In this document: piece by piece, positions 5,793-6,566 of the stretch
Layout of the letters: each line of letters begins with the position of its first letter
Numbering within the stretch: position 1 is the stretch's first letter
Assembly: GCA_020696885.1 (NCBI GenBank)
Contig: JAJFMS010000204.1
Coordinates: 1-6,566 of the forward strand
Reading direction: 5' to 3'
Source of the DNA: Armatimonadota bacterium
GTDB lineage: Bacteria > Armatimonadota > SYMT01
DNA: 6,566 nt
The notes under the pieces: model-generated
Seen by the model: only the letters and a program-made list of their open reading frames with translations
What the model was told of the DNA's origin: nothing
Database searches by the model: none
Program-made: the position numbers and the translations under genes

Positions 5793-6566
5793 ATGGTTTC
5801 CGACCTGTATCAGTTGTCCCGGCAGCTTGCCCAGGGCACCTCCTCGCAGAAGTGCCGCGTCTGGCGCCAGTTCTTCGAGGAGGGCGTTTTCTGGCGCCGG
5901 TGCCGGGATACCACCCGCGCGCCGGACTCCATCGACCACCTGGCGGCGATCCACCAGTCCTGGACCTCCCGCTGGGACCGTGAGCCGATCGGGGAGATGG
6001 TCGAGGCCGCCGATGAGGAGGTCGACCTCTGCGTCCGGGCAGCGGCGAGCACGCTCGCCTGTGCGGCCGTCGCGGCGCTGGCCCGGGGCGGAAAACCGGA
6101 CTGGCGAGTGCTGCAGCCGTGGCTCCGGAGAGCTGTCGGCGCATCGGATGGGACCCGGGCCCGCGGGGAGGTCCCGCCGAGCACGGAGCGCGGCGAGGCG
6201 TTGATCCGGAGCTGGTTCCGGTGGCTCTCCCAGGACTTCCCGGACCGGAACGCCCTGGCTCACGCGCAGGACACCACCCTGGCTCTTTTCCGCGAGCCGA
6301 CCACCGAGGAGCCGCAGCCGGGGGTGGGGCGGCTGCGCATCCCGGTGCTCCTATCCCGCGGCAACGACGGCTACGTCGCCTGGCTCTGGCTGGAGCGCGT
6401 GGCCCAGGGCTTCGGGGAGTTCCTGCAGTCGCCCGACACCCGCTTCGACCCGCTTTCCCCGGAGCTGCGCGCTGCCCTGGACGCGGCGTTCCGGATCAGC
6501 GCGCGGACGGTGCGTCTGGCGCCGGATGAAGACCTCCGCTGGTGGCTGGCCAACGTTCCGGGCAAG
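5793..6566 (+). CDS. Large protein of unknown function, third gene of the sigma operon (C-terminus cut by window edge)
   Basis: 258 codons are open from the ATG at 5793 to the window end, starting 10 bases after the preceding stop. No clear Shine-Dalgarno is seen, so translation may be coupled. I do not recognise the family. There is no signal peptide or convincing membrane helix; the Ala-rich stretch at 83-97 (AAASTLACAAVAALA) reads more like a packed soluble helix. Tryptophans are frequent (24, 34, 57, 61, 104, 110, 141, 144, 197, 199, 250, 251). Residues 1-115 look alpha-helical, about 115-135 is a low-complexity linker, and 178-258 appears alpha/beta (RLRIPVLLSRGNDGYVAWLWLE). The last residues, DEDLRWWLANVPGK, resemble the lead-in to a Lon-like (S16) serine-protease module as I remember it from some multidomain bacterial proteins. 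That is a weak inference that the next codons would settle. Cluster position suggests a partner or target of the sigma/zinc-protein pair. Confidence 0.75.
   Translation, partial: MVSDLYQLSRQLAQGTSSQKCRVWRQFFEEGVFWRRCRDTTRAPDSIDHLAAIHQSWTSRWDREPIGEMVEAADEEVDLCVRAAASTLACAAVAALARGGKPDWRVLQPWLRRAVGASDGTRARGEVPPSTERGEALIRSWFRWLSQDFPDRNALAHAQDTTLALFREPTTEEPQPGVGRLRIPVLLSRGNDGYVAWLWLERVAQGFGEFLQSPDTRFDPLSPELRAALDAAFRISARTVRLAPDEDLRWWLANVPGK

Noticed and set aside
4513..5794. Minus-strand open frames of about 290-314 codons opposite the sigma and zinc-motif genes
   Set aside because: They are antisense to two recognisable proteins, have Arg/Ser/Pro-rich low-information translations, and lack supporting start signals.
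5497..6263. Minus-strand open frames of 124-215 codons opposite the end of the zinc-motif gene and the third operon gene
   Set aside because: Their composition is Arg/Pro/Gly-rich, while the plus frame from 5793 continues open to the window end with a balanced composition and cluster context.

Overview
This is a GC-rich bacterial window that most resembles Armatimonadota (Chthonomonas/Fimbriimonas-like). The strongest clue is the pilin-like protein. Its N-terminus reads [20 protein letters not shown], then [12 protein letters not shown], and it carries a C-terminal H-x9-DG motif. That combination is typical of the large DUF1559-type pseudopilin families of Armatimonadota, and to a lesser degree of Planctomycetes and Lentisphaerae. 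The assignment is an inference from protein style, not from a marker gene.

Layout from left to right. (1) Positions 1-2049, minus strand: an alpha-glucan (glycogen/maltodextrin) phosphorylase of the DUF3417-containing GT35 subfamily. Its C-terminus runs off the left edge. (2) Positions 2050-2303: a divergent intergenic region with a good Shine-Dalgarno and a plausible sigma-70 promoter for the phosphorylase, and a GC-rich hairpin in the leader of the opposite gene. (3) Positions 2304-3059, plus strand: a two-domain RidA-like protein. (4) Positions 3081-3174: a G-rich inverted-repeat element built from octamers of the form GTRTGGGA. (5) Positions 3236-3946: the pilin-like protein. (6) Positions 3954-4036: a second, diverged copy of the repeat, including a run of ten G. 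(7) Positions 4037-4287: non-coding leader with weak secondary structure. (8) Positions 4288-6566, plus strand: a tight three-gene cluster. It holds an ECF-type sigma factor, an overlapping soluble protein with two zinc-knuckle (H-x3/5-C-x2-C) motifs that looks like a cytoplasmic anti-sigma factor, and a large unrecognised protein that runs off the right edge.

The phosphorylase, the RidA-like protein and the pilin-like protein show no obvious functional link. The last three genes overlap or nearly abut, so they are probably one transcription unit. They form the most interesting candidate system: a sigma factor, a membrane-free zinc-binding regulator, and a large soluble effector or sensor. 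The second item of note is the repeat family that sits just downstream of two consecutive stop codons. No tRNA, rRNA, CRISPR array, transposase or phage gene was found.
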